Of a DNA stretch of 64,000 nt, positions 1 to 7,558 are shown one piece after another. Source of the stretch: an uncultured Brachybacterium sp. (GTDB taxonomy: Bacteria > Actinomycetota > Actinomycetes > Actinomycetales > Dermabacteraceae); NCBI RefSeq assembly GCF_947500705.1, contig NZ_CANMSY010000002.1, forward strand, positions 186,001 through 250,000, read 5' to 3'. The notes under the pieces were generated by a model. The model was given only the letters and a program-made list of their open reading frames with translations. It searched no databases and was not told the DNA's origin. Every line of letters starts with the position of its first letter. The first letter of the stretch is position 1. Position numbers and translations under genes: made by a program.

Positions 1-1161
1 GACCGTACCGCCCAGGACGACGTGATTGCGTTCCCGCAAGGCCCGGTGATCCCTGCGCGGGTCTCGGGGCACCACCAGCAGGTCTGCGGGGGCGCCGTCC
101 TCGAGGCCGGGCACGCCGAGGAAGCGACGCGGCGCCCAGGCGGCAGCATCGAGGATCGCGGTGGCATCGAGGCCGGCCCGGGCCAGCTCTTCGAGCTCGT
201 CGTGGATGATGCCGTGGCCGAGCACTCCCCCGGCATCGGTGCCGACCAGCAGCTGCACGCCGGCGTCGTGCGCATCACGGGTGCGGTCGAAACGCCCGGC
301 CCGCAGCCGGCGCATATGGGCGGCGTAGGTGGGGAACTTCTTCTCGCCCTGGCTCGCATAGCTCTCGAACTCGTCGACGTTGACCAGGGTGGTCACTACC
401 GGAACCCCGGCCTGCGCGGCGCGGGCGATGGTCTCGTCCGTCAACCCGGTGGCATGCTCGAGGCAGTCGAAGCCTGCGTCGAGCGCAAGCGGCACCGTGG
501 CCTCATCAAAGGTGTGGGTGGTGATCCGGGCACCGGCGGCGTGGGCGGCGGCAGCTGCGGCCACGAAGTCCTCCGCGTCCCAGCATGGGGTGAGGTCCCC
601 GACGCCCCGGTCGATCCAGTCCCCCACGAGTTTCACCCAGCCGTCGCCGCGATGCGCCTCGCGGGTCACCGCAGCGGGCAGATCCTCGGGCTCGACCTCG
701 TCGGCGTAGCCCTTCAGGTAGCGGCGAGTGCGGGCGAGGTGCCGGCCGCAGCGGATCAGCCGCGGCAGGTCGCTCTGCTGCTGCAACGGCGAGTTGTCGA
801 TCATCGAGCCCGCATCCCGGATCAGCAGCACGCCGGTGTCACGGTCCGTGAGCGCCTGCCTCCGCGCCGTCCCGATCGTGGTGGGCTTGCCGTCGTGACC
901 GATGCCGAGGTGGCAGTGCAGATCCGCGAGGCCGGGGACGACGAAGCCGTCGAGCTCACGAATCTCGGCACCTGCACGCAGTTCCGGGCGCTGGTGGTGG
1001 ATCCGGCCGCCGACCACCCAGGCCCCGCCGACCTCCTGCTCAGGGCCGAGCAGGATCGGGCCCGTGAGGCGGAGGACCGGAGCCTCACCAGGTGTGGTGC
1101 CGGGAGCGGGATCGGGCGCGGTGCCCGTCGCGGTGGTCAGGGGAGCTGAGTCGCTGCTCAT
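1..1161 (-). CDS. Amidohydrolase family protein, C-terminus cut by window edge
   Basis: Open for 387 codons from an ATG at 1161 to the left edge with no stop, so only the last few residues are missing. The translation is a metal-dependent amidohydrolase of the imidazolonepropionase-like group. A DLHCHLG motif gives the two metal-binding histidines H82 and H84. It is followed by a THTFDEA segment, a CLEHATG segment and a GTDAGG motif with the probable catalytic Asp. The end (residues of the type ADLLVV..VVLGGTV) is the usual beta-sandwich that closes these proteins. The substrate cannot be told from sequence. It is the last visible gene of a minus-strand unit; upstream lies repeat-rich DNA. 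Fold assignment is firm, specific function is open. Confidence 0.85.
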   Translation of the reverse strand, partial: MSSDSAPLTTATGTAPDPAPGTTPGEAPVLRLTGPILLGPEQEVGGAWVVGGRIHHQRPELRAGAEIRELDGFVVPGLADLHCHLGIGHDGKPTTIGTARRQALTDRDTGVLLIRDAGSMIDNSPLQQQSDLPRLIRCGRHLARTRRYLKGYADEVEPEDLPAAVTREAHRGDGWVKLVGDWIDRGVGDLTPCWDAEDFVAAAAAAHAAGARITTHTFDEATVPLALDAGFDCLEHATGLTDETIARAAQAGVPVVTTLVNVDEFESYASQGEKKFPTYAAHMRRLRAGRFDRTRDAHDAGVQLLVGTDAGGVLGHGIIHDELEELARAGLDATAILDAAAWAPRRFLGVPGLEDGAPADLLVVPRDPRRDHRALRERNHVVLGGTV

Positions 1162-1250
1162 GCGACCGAGCCTACCGACGCCGTCCCCGGGCTCGTCCCC
1201 GCGCCCACTGCCGTTTGTCCCCGTGCACCGTGGCTCATGGCTCAGGGCTT

Positions 1251-1334
1251 ATGCCCCATGCCCCATGCCCCATGCCCCATGCCCCATGCCTCATGCCCCA
1301 TGCCTTATGCCTCATGCCTCATGCCTCATGCCTC
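1251..1334. repeat. Tandem heptamer array, 12 units
   Basis: Twelve perfect-phase 7-bp units: five ATGCCCC, then a mixture of ATGCCTC, ATGCCCC and one ATGCCTT, ending in four ATGCCTC. Seven is not a multiple of three, so a coding role is unlikely. The C/T variation is graded along the array, as expected for slippage-driven expansion. Confidence 0.95.
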
Positions 1335-1450
1335 GAGATCTGAGCTCGGCGCTTCACGCCTCGCATCCACGACCCCGGTTCACGCTCCGTCGAGATTGGT
1401 TCCACCTTCCCAGTACCTTTTCGGTCCGGAGTAGGGCGCACCCTAGTCAT

Positions 1451-1488
1451 GACGCGAAACGTTCCGCTTTCTTGGCACCTTTTCGATC
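1451..1488. repeat. REP-like hairpin, copy A (degenerate)
   Basis: Arms GACGCGAAACGTTCC and GGCACCTTTTCGATC flank a short centre. It matches copies B and C when read on the opposite strand, so it is inverted relative to them. The pairing between its own arms is imperfect. Confidence 0.6.
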
Positions 1489-1557
1489 GCGAAGCTCTCG
1501 TGCATGGCACAGAGCACGGCTCCATGCGGTGGGAAGCCCAGTGGGGCACCCCGTCGC

Positions 1558-1647
1558 GCATGCGGATGCGGAGCACGCGGACGCGGAGCCTTCGGACGCC
1601 GAGCATGCGAACGCGGGGCCTGCGGACGGCGAGCATGCGGACGCGGA
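1558..1647. repeat. 15-bp tandem repeat, 6 units
   Basis: Six units close to GCATGCGGACGCGGA. The unit is a multiple of three and reads as a (H-A-D-A-E)-like pentapeptide on the plus strand, but no start, binding site or family supports translation. Confidence 0.9.
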
Positions 1648-1682
1648 CCGGGCAAGTGCGGGCAGGGCGATGGGCCTGAGAC

Positions 1683-2597
1683 TCAGCCTGCGGAAGTTCG
1701 TCGGCGCCGCAGCGCATCGTCGAGTCGCGCGAAGAGGTCCGCGGGTCGGTGGTAGTCGGCGATCGACGCTCGGACCACCTTCCATCCCGCCTCGTGGAGG
1801 ACATCGTTCTTGTTCAGATCCTCCTGCCACCTCTCCTGATTCTTCCGATGGTCCTCGCTGTCGTATTCGATCGCAATCTTCTCCTTCTCGTAGGCCAGGT
1901 CGATGTAGAACAGTCGCCCTGTCGTCGGCTCCACCACCTGAACGTTCAGCCCCGGTTCGGGATACCCGCGCTCGAGGATCAGCAGCCGCAGCTTGGTCTC
2001 CATCGGGGACCAGGAACGCTCACGGAGTTCGGGCACCGCCCGACGCAGGGCCGGCGTGCCACGGCCGCGCATCGTGGCGACGAAGTTCTCGATCTCCGGA
2101 CGGCGCATCCTCCTCTCCGTCCCGAAACGGTCGGCCGCGAGTGCGTCCAGGCAGACAACCAGTTCGACGTGCGTCAACCGCGGCGCGATCTCCCGCAGCG
2201 CGATCAGAGGATGCGAGATCTCAAGACCCTCGTGCACGAATGCCGGCTCGTCCATCGGCTGATGAACGACGACGAGGCCACCGGAGGTCCGGGGAGCACC
2301 CTCCGGCCCCCGGCAGTGGATCGGTGCCCCGAACGCATGAGTCAGCGTCCGGGGCAGCGGGAACCCGACGAGTTCAGCAGCAGTCTCATGGCTGAAGACT
2401 GCGCCGGGTCGCACAGCGGACTGGAAGACCCGTGCCAACTGCTCCAATGACGTCTCCACATCGGCGCGCATCCACCACCCGGGGAATACCCGCCTCATGG
2501 CGTCCGAGGCTAGATGCCTGCGATGCATCCCGCGCAGGAGCAGATCCGCGCGACTGTAGATGGTGTCGCGGCGCAGGTCCTTCGGGCGGAGAGACAT
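1683..2597 (-). CDS. DUF559-type endonuclease-domain protein
   Basis: 304 residues starting at ATG 2597 (reads MSLRPKDLRRD). The N-terminal half resembles the AbiEi-like/transcriptional-regulator leader often joined to DUF559 in actinobacteria. The C-terminal third is a restriction-endonuclease-like (Vsr/PDDEXK) fold: an ETKLR helix, then FYIDLAYEKEKIAIEYD with the acidic core, then a GWKVVRAS strand. A longer reading frame exists upstream, but the residues before MSLRP are low-complexity and have no convincing start. Such genes are common singletons in Micrococcales; no restriction partner or methylase is nearby. DNA cleavage is inferred from fold only. Confidence 0.75.
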   Translation of the reverse strand: MSLRPKDLRRDTIYSRADLLLRGMHRRHLASDAMRRVFPGWWMRADVETSLEQLARVFQSAVRPGAVFSHETAAELVGFPLPRTLTHAFGAPIHCRGPEGAPRTSGGLVVVHQPMDEPAFVHEGLEISHPLIALREIAPRLTHVELVVCLDALAADRFGTERRMRRPEIENFVATMRGRGTPALRRAVPELRERSWSPMETKLRLLILERGYPEPGLNVQVVEPTTGRLFYIDLAYEKEKIAIEYDSEDHRKNQERWQEDLNKNDVLHEAGWKVVRASIADYHRPADLFARLDDALRRRRTSAG

Positions 2598-2825
2598 GAC
2601 GGGAGCGTACGGATACCGGTCCACGGCGGTGCGGACGGACGCTCCGTTGTGGACGACCTCCGCTTGGGGAGGACAAGTGCATGCTCCCGGTGCGGTGATG
2701 CGTCGCCCGAGCCGGTCTGCACCGGGGCCGGCCGCCCACATCGCGCAGCACGGGAGAGTGCTGGCATCACCCAGCGCATCGCACGCCGATCAAGTACAGC
2801 GCGCGAGGTAAAAATGATCCGTCAC

Positions 2826-2863
2826 GACGAGAAAGGTGCCAGTTAGGCGGAACCTTTCACGTC
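2826..2863. repeat. REP-like hairpin, copy B
   Basis: Arms GACGAGAAAGGTGCC (2826-2840) and GGAACCTTTCACGTC (2849-2863) pair at 13 of 15 positions around an 8-base centre. Same orientation as copy C. Confidence 0.8.
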
Positions 2864-2897
2864 ACAGCCTGGGCAGGACACCCGATGACCCCGTCAC

Positions 2898-2935
2898 GAC
2901 GCGAAAGGTGCCGGGAAAGTGGAACCTTCCCCGTC
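2898..2935. repeat. REP-like hairpin, copy C
   Basis: Arms GACGCGAAAGGTGCC (2898-2912) and GGAACCTTCCCCGTC (2921-2935), 8-base centre. It lies 72 bases after copy B with nearly identical arms. Confidence 0.8.
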
Positions 2936-2936
2936 G

Positions 2937-3055
2937 CGGTGCGCAGATCACGGCGCGCAGATCGCGGATCACGGTGCGCAGATCACGGTGCGCAGGTCGC
3001 AGATCACGGTGCGCAGATCACGGTGCGCAGGTCGCGGATCGTGGCGCGCAGGGTA
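2937..3055. repeat. Heptad-based tandem array with 14- and 35-bp higher-order units
   Basis: Built from CGGTGCGCAGATCA and CGGTGCGCAGGTCG 14-mers with interspersed 7-mers (CGGATCA type). Two 35-bp higher-order copies are adjacent, 2972-3006 and 3007-3041, differing at two bases. It sits just downstream of ffh on its transcription strand. Confidence 0.9.
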
Positions 3056-3132
3056 CGGCGGGCCCGACAGGCGGGACGCACGGCGCGCGAGTCGCGGCGT
3101 GCGCGGCACGACCTGCCGCCATGCCCCCGGCG

Positions 3133-4743
3133 TCACTTGCCGCCGAACAGCTTCTGCATCTCCGGCGGCAGCTGGCTGGGATCGAAGTCGGAGAGGTCCG
3201 GCTGGCCTGCCTGCTGGGAACCACCACCGCTGCCGCCGCCGAAAGCCGACCCGCCCTGGCCACCGGCGCCGCCGCCTGCTGCAGCTCGCTTCGCGGCCTC
3301 TGCCTGCTCGCGTGCGGCCTTGGCGGGGTTCTTGGACTTGCCCTTCTTGAGCTGCTTCTGCGGGGCCTGCTTGCCGCGGGACTTCTTGCCCATCCCCATG
3401 CCGGGGCCGCCGGGCATCCCGGGCATGCCGCCGCCGGCCATGCCCTTGCCCATCGTCTTCATCATCTGCTGGGCCTGCTTGAACCGTTCGAGCAGCTGGT
3501 TGATCTGCTGCACGCTGGTGCCGGAGCCCTTGGCGATGCGGTTACGGCGCGAGCCGTTGATGATCTTGGGGTCGTTGCGCTCCTGCGGCGTCATCGAACG
3601 GATGATCGCCTCGACCTTGCCGATCTCGGACTCGTCGAAGTTGTCGAGCGCCTCGCGGTACTGGCCCATGTTCGGCAGCATGCCGAGCATCTTCTTGATG
3701 CTGCCCATGTTCTTGAGCTGCTGCATCTGGGAGAGGAAGTCATCGAGGGTGAAGTCCTCACCGGAGGCCAGCTTCGCGGCGGCCTTCTCGGCTTCCTCGT
3801 GGTCGAAGGCCTTCTCCGCCTGCTCGATCAGGGTGAGCACGTCACCCATGTCGAGGATGCGGTTGGCCATGCGGTCCGGGTGGAAGCGCTCGAACTCGTC
3901 GAGGCTCTCGCCGGTGGAGGCGAACAGGATCGGCCGCTGGGTCACGCCGGTGATCGAAAGCGCGGCGCCACCGCGGGCGTCGCCGTCGAGCTTGGAGAGC
4001 ACCACGCCGGTGAAGCCGACGCCGTCGCGGAAGGCCTCGGCGACGCGGGCGGCGTCCTGGCCGATCATCGCGTCGACCACGAACAGGGTCTCGTGAGGGT
4101 TGACGGCGTCGCGGATGTTCCGCGCCTGCTCCATCATCTCCCCGTCGATGCCGAGCCGCCCGGCGGTGTCGACGATGACCACGTCATGCTGCTGGAACTG
4201 CGCGGTGGAGACGCCGTTCATCGCCACCAGCACCGGATCGCCCACGCCGTTGCCCGGCTCGGGGGCGAAGACCGGCACCCCGGCGCGCTCGCCGACGACC
4301 TGCAGCTGGGTCACGGCATTGGGGCGTTGGAGGTCGGCGGCGACCAGCAGCGGGGTGTGGCCCTCGGACTTCATCCATTTCGCGAGCTTGCCGGCGAGGG
4401 TGGTCTTGCCGGCGCCCTGCAGGCCCGCGAGCATGATCACCGTGGGAGGGTTCTTCGCCCAGTGCAGCTCGCCGGTGGCACCGCCGAGCACCTCGACCAG
4501 CTCGTCGTTGACGATCTTGACGACCTGCTGGGCAGGGTTGAGGGCCTTGGAGACCTCTTCCCCGAGCGCCCGCTCGCGGACCCGCCCGGTGAAGTCCCGC
4601 ACCACCGAGACGGCGACGTCGGCGTCGAGCAGGGCACGACGGATCTCGCGGATCGTCTTGTCGACGTCCGCTTCGGTGAGGCGGCCATGGCCGCGCAGAC
4701 CCTTCAGCGACGCTGTGATGCGATCGGAGAGGTTGTTGAACAC
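3133..4743 (-). CDS. ffh: Signal recognition particle protein Ffh (SRP54)
   Basis: 536 residues from a GTG at 4743 preceded by GGGGGAAG at good spacing; the frame extends upstream but without a binding site. It binds 4.5S RNA and signal peptides of nascent membrane proteins and docks on FtsY (also in this window). Order: N helical bundle, G domain with the P-loop GLQGAGKTT near residue 106, LLVAADLQRPNAV, DTAGRL, and a KLDGDARGGAAL motif. The Met-rich M domain contains SGTSVQQINQLLERFKQAQQ and continues into a Gly/Met tail (GGGMPGMPGGPGMG) and a Lys/Ala/Gly-rich end. The tail makes it longer than the usual 450 residues, which is normal for actinobacteria. Confidence 0.97.
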   Translation of the reverse strand: MFNNLSDRITASLKGLRGHGRLTEADVDKTIREIRRALLDADVAVSVVRDFTGRVRERALGEEVSKALNPAQQVVKIVNDELVEVLGGATGELHWAKNPPTVIMLAGLQGAGKTTLAGKLAKWMKSEGHTPLLVAADLQRPNAVTQLQVVGERAGVPVFAPEPGNGVGDPVLVAMNGVSTAQFQQHDVVIVDTAGRLGIDGEMMEQARNIRDAVNPHETLFVVDAMIGQDAARVAEAFRDGVGFTGVVLSKLDGDARGGAALSITGVTQRPILFASTGESLDEFERFHPDRMANRILDMGDVLTLIEQAEKAFDHEEAEKAAAKLASGEDFTLDDFLSQMQQLKNMGSIKKMLGMLPNMGQYREALDNFDESEIGKVEAIIRSMTPQERNDPKIINGSRRNRIAKGSGTSVQQINQLLERFKQAQQMMKTMGKGMAGGGMPGMPGGPGMGMGKKSRGKQAPQKQLKKGKSKNPAKAAREQAEAAKRAAAGGGAGGQGGSAFGGGSGGGSQQAGQPDLSDFDPSQLPPEMQKLFGGK

Positions 4744-4884
4744 GAAGCGCTTCCCCCTGGTCGTATGGACCGCATCAGTGTAGTGCGCCCAGCGCTGCCA
4801 CCCCAGGATGCGCGCCAAGACCCACAGGAGAGAACCGCCACCCCGCACACGTGCAGTCGCGGCCAGACCGCAGCGAGACCCTGT

Positions 4885-7230
4885 TCAGGTCGCTGCGGCC
4901 TCCATCAGCGCCGCGACGATCCGGCCCACGGTGGGCGGGTCCAGCGCTCGCCCGTGCTGGTCGGTTAGATACAGCACGTCGACCGCTCGCCGGCCCAGGG
5001 TCATCACGTGGGCGCTGCGCACCTGGATGCGGTGATCGGCGATCACCCCGGCGACGTCGGCCAGCAGGCTGGGGCGGTTGCGGGCGTTGACCTGCACCAC
5101 GGTGGCCTCCCGGGATGCTCCCGGCAGCAGGGTCACCACCGGGGTGTCCTCGGAGGTGCGCGGCGGAGGGGCGGGCGGCAGCTCGAGGACGCGGGCATCG
5201 GCCCGGTCGCGGTGGGCGAGCTCGCGGTCCAGTGCGGTGCGCAGCACGGAGGGGTGAGGGAGCTCCGACGGGGCGCCGGCGACCCACCAGGTGTTCACGG
5301 CGACGCCGTCCATCGTCATCACCACCGCACTGTGCACGTCCAGCCGCAGCCGCACCAGCACCCTCGCCATGGCGGCGAAGACCCCGGCGCCATCGGGAGC
5401 ACCCATGCAGATCTGGGAGATCGGCTCGTCCTCGAGATGCGCCGGATAGAGCACCTGGGCTCCACCGGCGCGCAGCACGGCGGCCCGCACCGCCTCCTGC
5501 GCGGGGCGCTGTGGGGCCAGCCGCGTGCGCGGAACGGCCGCGGTGCCGCTGAGGGCGTCGCGGGCCACTGCTGTGAGGTGCTCGACGAGGTCCGCCCGCC
5601 AGGTCGACCAGGCCGACGGGCCGGCCGCGATGGCATCGGCCTCGGTGAGGGCACGGAGGATCTCGAGACCCTCGAGGCTCTCATCGACCGCGCTCAGCAG
5701 CTCGCGCACGGTGGTGGGATCGGCGAGGTCGCGGCCGGTGGAGAGCTCGATCAGGGTGAGATGCTCCCGCACCAGGACCCCCACCAGTCGGGCGTCGGTC
5801 CGGTCGAAACCGAGGTGGCGGGCGGCCTTCTCGGCCAGCGGCGCACCCTCGGCGGCGTGGTCGCGGCTGCCGGGCCGCTTGCCGAGGTCGTGCAGCAGGG
5901 CGGTGACCAGCAGCAGGTCGGGGCGGCTGACCCGGGACAGGAACCGCTGCGCCTCGAGCACGGTCTCGACCTGGTGGCGGTCCACCGTGAAGCGGTGCAC
6001 GGCCGAGCGCTGCGGGCGATTGCGGATCTCGGCCCAGCCCGGCACCCACCGCTCGAAGATGCCCTTCACGTCGAGAGCTTCGTAGACCTCGGCGAAGTGC
6101 TCCCCCGCCAGGGCATCGACCAGCACGTCCCGCTGTGCGGGCAGCAGCGGCGCGGCGGTGCCCTGGGCCATGCGGGCGAGCGTGGCGTCGGCCAACGGAA
6201 GGCCGGTGGTGGCGGCGTGGCGGACCGCGGCCATATCGCGCAGCAGGTCGCGGGACTCCGGGTCGACGGAGACCTCGCCCGCCTGGACCAGCACGCCGTG
6301 GGGCAGCCGGGTCAGGGCAGGACGGCGCTCGGCGCCCTGCCCACGGGTGGCGGCGCCGCCGGGAGCGATCGCGGCCTCGGCGGCGCGGACGGCGCGGTGC
6401 AGCTCCCAGGTCACGGCACGGGCGGCCTCGGCGAGCACGGCGTGGTGGTCATCGGCGTTCGGGTAGCCGGTGAGGGCTGCGACCGCGTCCTGGTCCGCCC
6501 GGCCCAGGCGGGTGCCGGAGGATCCCGTGACGGCCTGCAGCGCGTCGCGCGCGTCGCGCAGGGTGCGGGAGGCGTCATCGACCACTTCGTGGTCGTGATC
6601 GGCCAGCCAGCTCTCGGCGAGGGCGCGGATGACGGTGATGTCCCGCAGGCCGCCGCGGTCGGACTTCAGGTTCGGCTCGGAGGAATGCGCGAGGGATCCG
6701 CGGCGGCGGACGCGGTCGGTCGCGAGGTCGACCAGCTCCCCCACCCGGCGCCGGGCCTCACTACGCCACTGGCTGCGCAGGCGCCTCGCGGTGTCCTCGA
6801 CGAGCTCCGCATCACCCGCGACCACCCTCAGGTCCAGCAGGGAGATCGCGGTCCGCAGATCCTTCCGGGCGACCTCCTCGCACTCGGCGGGGCTGCGCAC
6901 CGAGTGATCGAGCGAGGTGCCCGAATCCCAGATCGGATACCACAGCGCGCTCGCGAGCCGGGCCGCCTCCGGCTGGTCGACCCGTTCGGGATCCAGCAGC
7001 AGCACCAGGTCGAGGTCGCTGCCGGGACCGAGCGAGCGCCGTCCCAGAGAGCCGATGGCGGCCAGCGCTGCCCCGGACGCGGGGGCGCCGGCCCGCTCCC
7101 ACAGCTCGCGCAGCCAGTCGTCCACGAGATCGGACTGGGCGAGACGACGGGAGGGGCCGGCAGCAGGATCCGCGAAGCCCTCATGGAGCACCTGGGAGAT
7201 CCGGCGGGAGGAGAGCGCCTCAGAGGGCAT
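4885..7230 (-). CDS. glnD: PII nucleotidylyltransferase / deuridylylating enzyme GlnD
   Basis: 781 residues. It covalently modifies and demodifies the PII protein in response to nitrogen status. Domains in order: nucleotidyltransferase with GSLGRRSLGPGSDLD (metal-binding GS..D.D motif near residue 65), a GlnD helical linker with DRGGLRDI, an HD hydrolase domain with LLHDLGKRPGSRDH near residue 445, and two ACT domains at the C-terminus (the last ending VLYLTDQHGRALD). I chose ATG 7230, preceded by GGGG at usable spacing, over a GTG at 7245. The start overlaps the glnB stop by 11 bases, so translation is coupled. In actinobacteria the modification is often adenylylation; the sequence does not decide between the two. 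Confidence 0.95.
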   Translation of the reverse strand: MPSEALSSRRISQVLHEGFADPAAGPSRRLAQSDLVDDWLRELWERAGAPASGAALAAIGSLGRRSLGPGSDLDLVLLLDPERVDQPEAARLASALWYPIWDSGTSLDHSVRSPAECEEVARKDLRTAISLLDLRVVAGDAELVEDTARRLRSQWRSEARRRVGELVDLATDRVRRRGSLAHSSEPNLKSDRGGLRDITVIRALAESWLADHDHEVVDDASRTLRDARDALQAVTGSSGTRLGRADQDAVAALTGYPNADDHHAVLAEAARAVTWELHRAVRAAEAAIAPGGAATRGQGAERRPALTRLPHGVLVQAGEVSVDPESRDLLRDMAAVRHAATTGLPLADATLARMAQGTAAPLLPAQRDVLVDALAGEHFAEVYEALDVKGIFERWVPGWAEIRNRPQRSAVHRFTVDRHQVETVLEAQRFLSRVSRPDLLLVTALLHDLGKRPGSRDHAAEGAPLAEKAARHLGFDRTDARLVGVLVREHLTLIELSTGRDLADPTTVRELLSAVDESLEGLEILRALTEADAIAAGPSAWSTWRADLVEHLTAVARDALSGTAAVPRTRLAPQRPAQEAVRAAVLRAGGAQVLYPAHLEDEPISQICMGAPDGAGVFAAMARVLVRLRLDVHSAVVMTMDGVAVNTWWVAGAPSELPHPSVLRTALDRELAHRDRADARVLELPPAPPPRTSEDTPVVTLLPGASREATVVQVNARNRPSLLADVAGVIADHRIQVRSAHVMTLGRRAVDVLYLTDQHGRALDPPTVGRIVAALMEAAAT

Positions 7231-7558
7231 CCGCACCCCGTTCACCGGTGCGGACTCGCACCAGGGTGCCGACCTCGGTGGTCCAGACCTTGCCGTCCCC
7301 GATCCGCCCGGTGCGGGCGCCGGCGACGATCAGGTCGATGATCGCGGGCTCGTCGATCTCCTCGGCGAGCACTTCGAGCTTGATCTTCGGGATGGTGTCG
7401 ATCGTGTACTCGGCGCCGCGGTAGACCTCGGTGTGGCCGCCCTGGCGACCGTAGCCGGCGACCTCGGTGACGGTGATCCCGCTGACCCCGTACTCGCGCA
7501 GGGAGTCTGTGACCGCCTGCAGCGCGTGCGGCTGGATGATCGCGGTGATGAGCTTCAT
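7220..7558 (-). CDS. glnB: Nitrogen regulatory protein PII
   Basis: 112 residues, the normal PII length. This trimeric 2-oxoglutarate/ATP sensor controls the ammonium channel encoded just upstream. The T-loop reads QGGHTEVYRGAEY, with Tyr51 present as the modification site for GlnD. The C-loop signature ARTGRIGDGKVW is intact. Its ATG overlaps the amtB stop by 4 bases (ATGA), and its stop lies inside glnD. The amtB-glnB-glnD order is the classical actinobacterial nitrogen operon, so this is functionally GlnK-like. Confidence 0.97.
   Translation of the reverse strand: MKLITAIIQPHALQAVTDSLREYGVSGITVTEVAGYGRQGGHTEVYRGAEYTIDTIPKIKLEVLAEEIDEPAIIDLIVAGARTGRIGDGKVWTTEVGTLVRVRTGERGADAL

Larger units (their letters stand above)
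1162..1682. other. Gene-free, repeat-rich interval
   Basis: About 520 bases between the amidohydrolase start and the stop of the next minus-strand gene. Frames here are open only because of GC skew and repeats; none has a convincing ribosome binding site or family match. It holds a heptamer array, one copy of the dispersed hairpin and a 15-mer array (listed separately). A short palindrome, TAGGGCGCACCCTA, lies near 1432-1445. Confidence 0.7.
2598..3132. other. Gene-free interval with hairpins and heptad repeats
   Basis: About 535 bases between the DUF559 gene start and the ffh stop. The first 220 bases show nothing I can assign. Then come two REP-like hairpins and a heptad-based tandem array. 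No tRNA or small RNA signature was recognised, and no clear ffh terminator apart from these repeats. Confidence 0.65.

Noticed and set aside
22-1149. 375-codon open frame on the plus strand
   Set aside because: Lies antisense to the amidohydrolase whose metal motifs are intact; the plus frame has no family features and results from GC skew.
902-2395. 497-codon plus-strand frame through the 15-mer repeat (HADAE-like peptide)
   Set aside because: Overlaps two real minus-strand genes antisense and has no supported start; the peptide repeat is a product of the DNA repeat.
1251-3055. CRISPR array
   Set aside because: Repeat units are 7-15 bp in direct tandem with no unique spacers, and no cas genes are present.
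2836-4968. 710-codon plus-strand frame over ffh
   Set aside because: Antisense to SRP54, which has all GTPase and M-domain motifs.
5008-7341. 777-codon plus-strand frame over glnD
   Set aside because: Shadow of glnD; repetitive Gly/Arg/His content with no domain.
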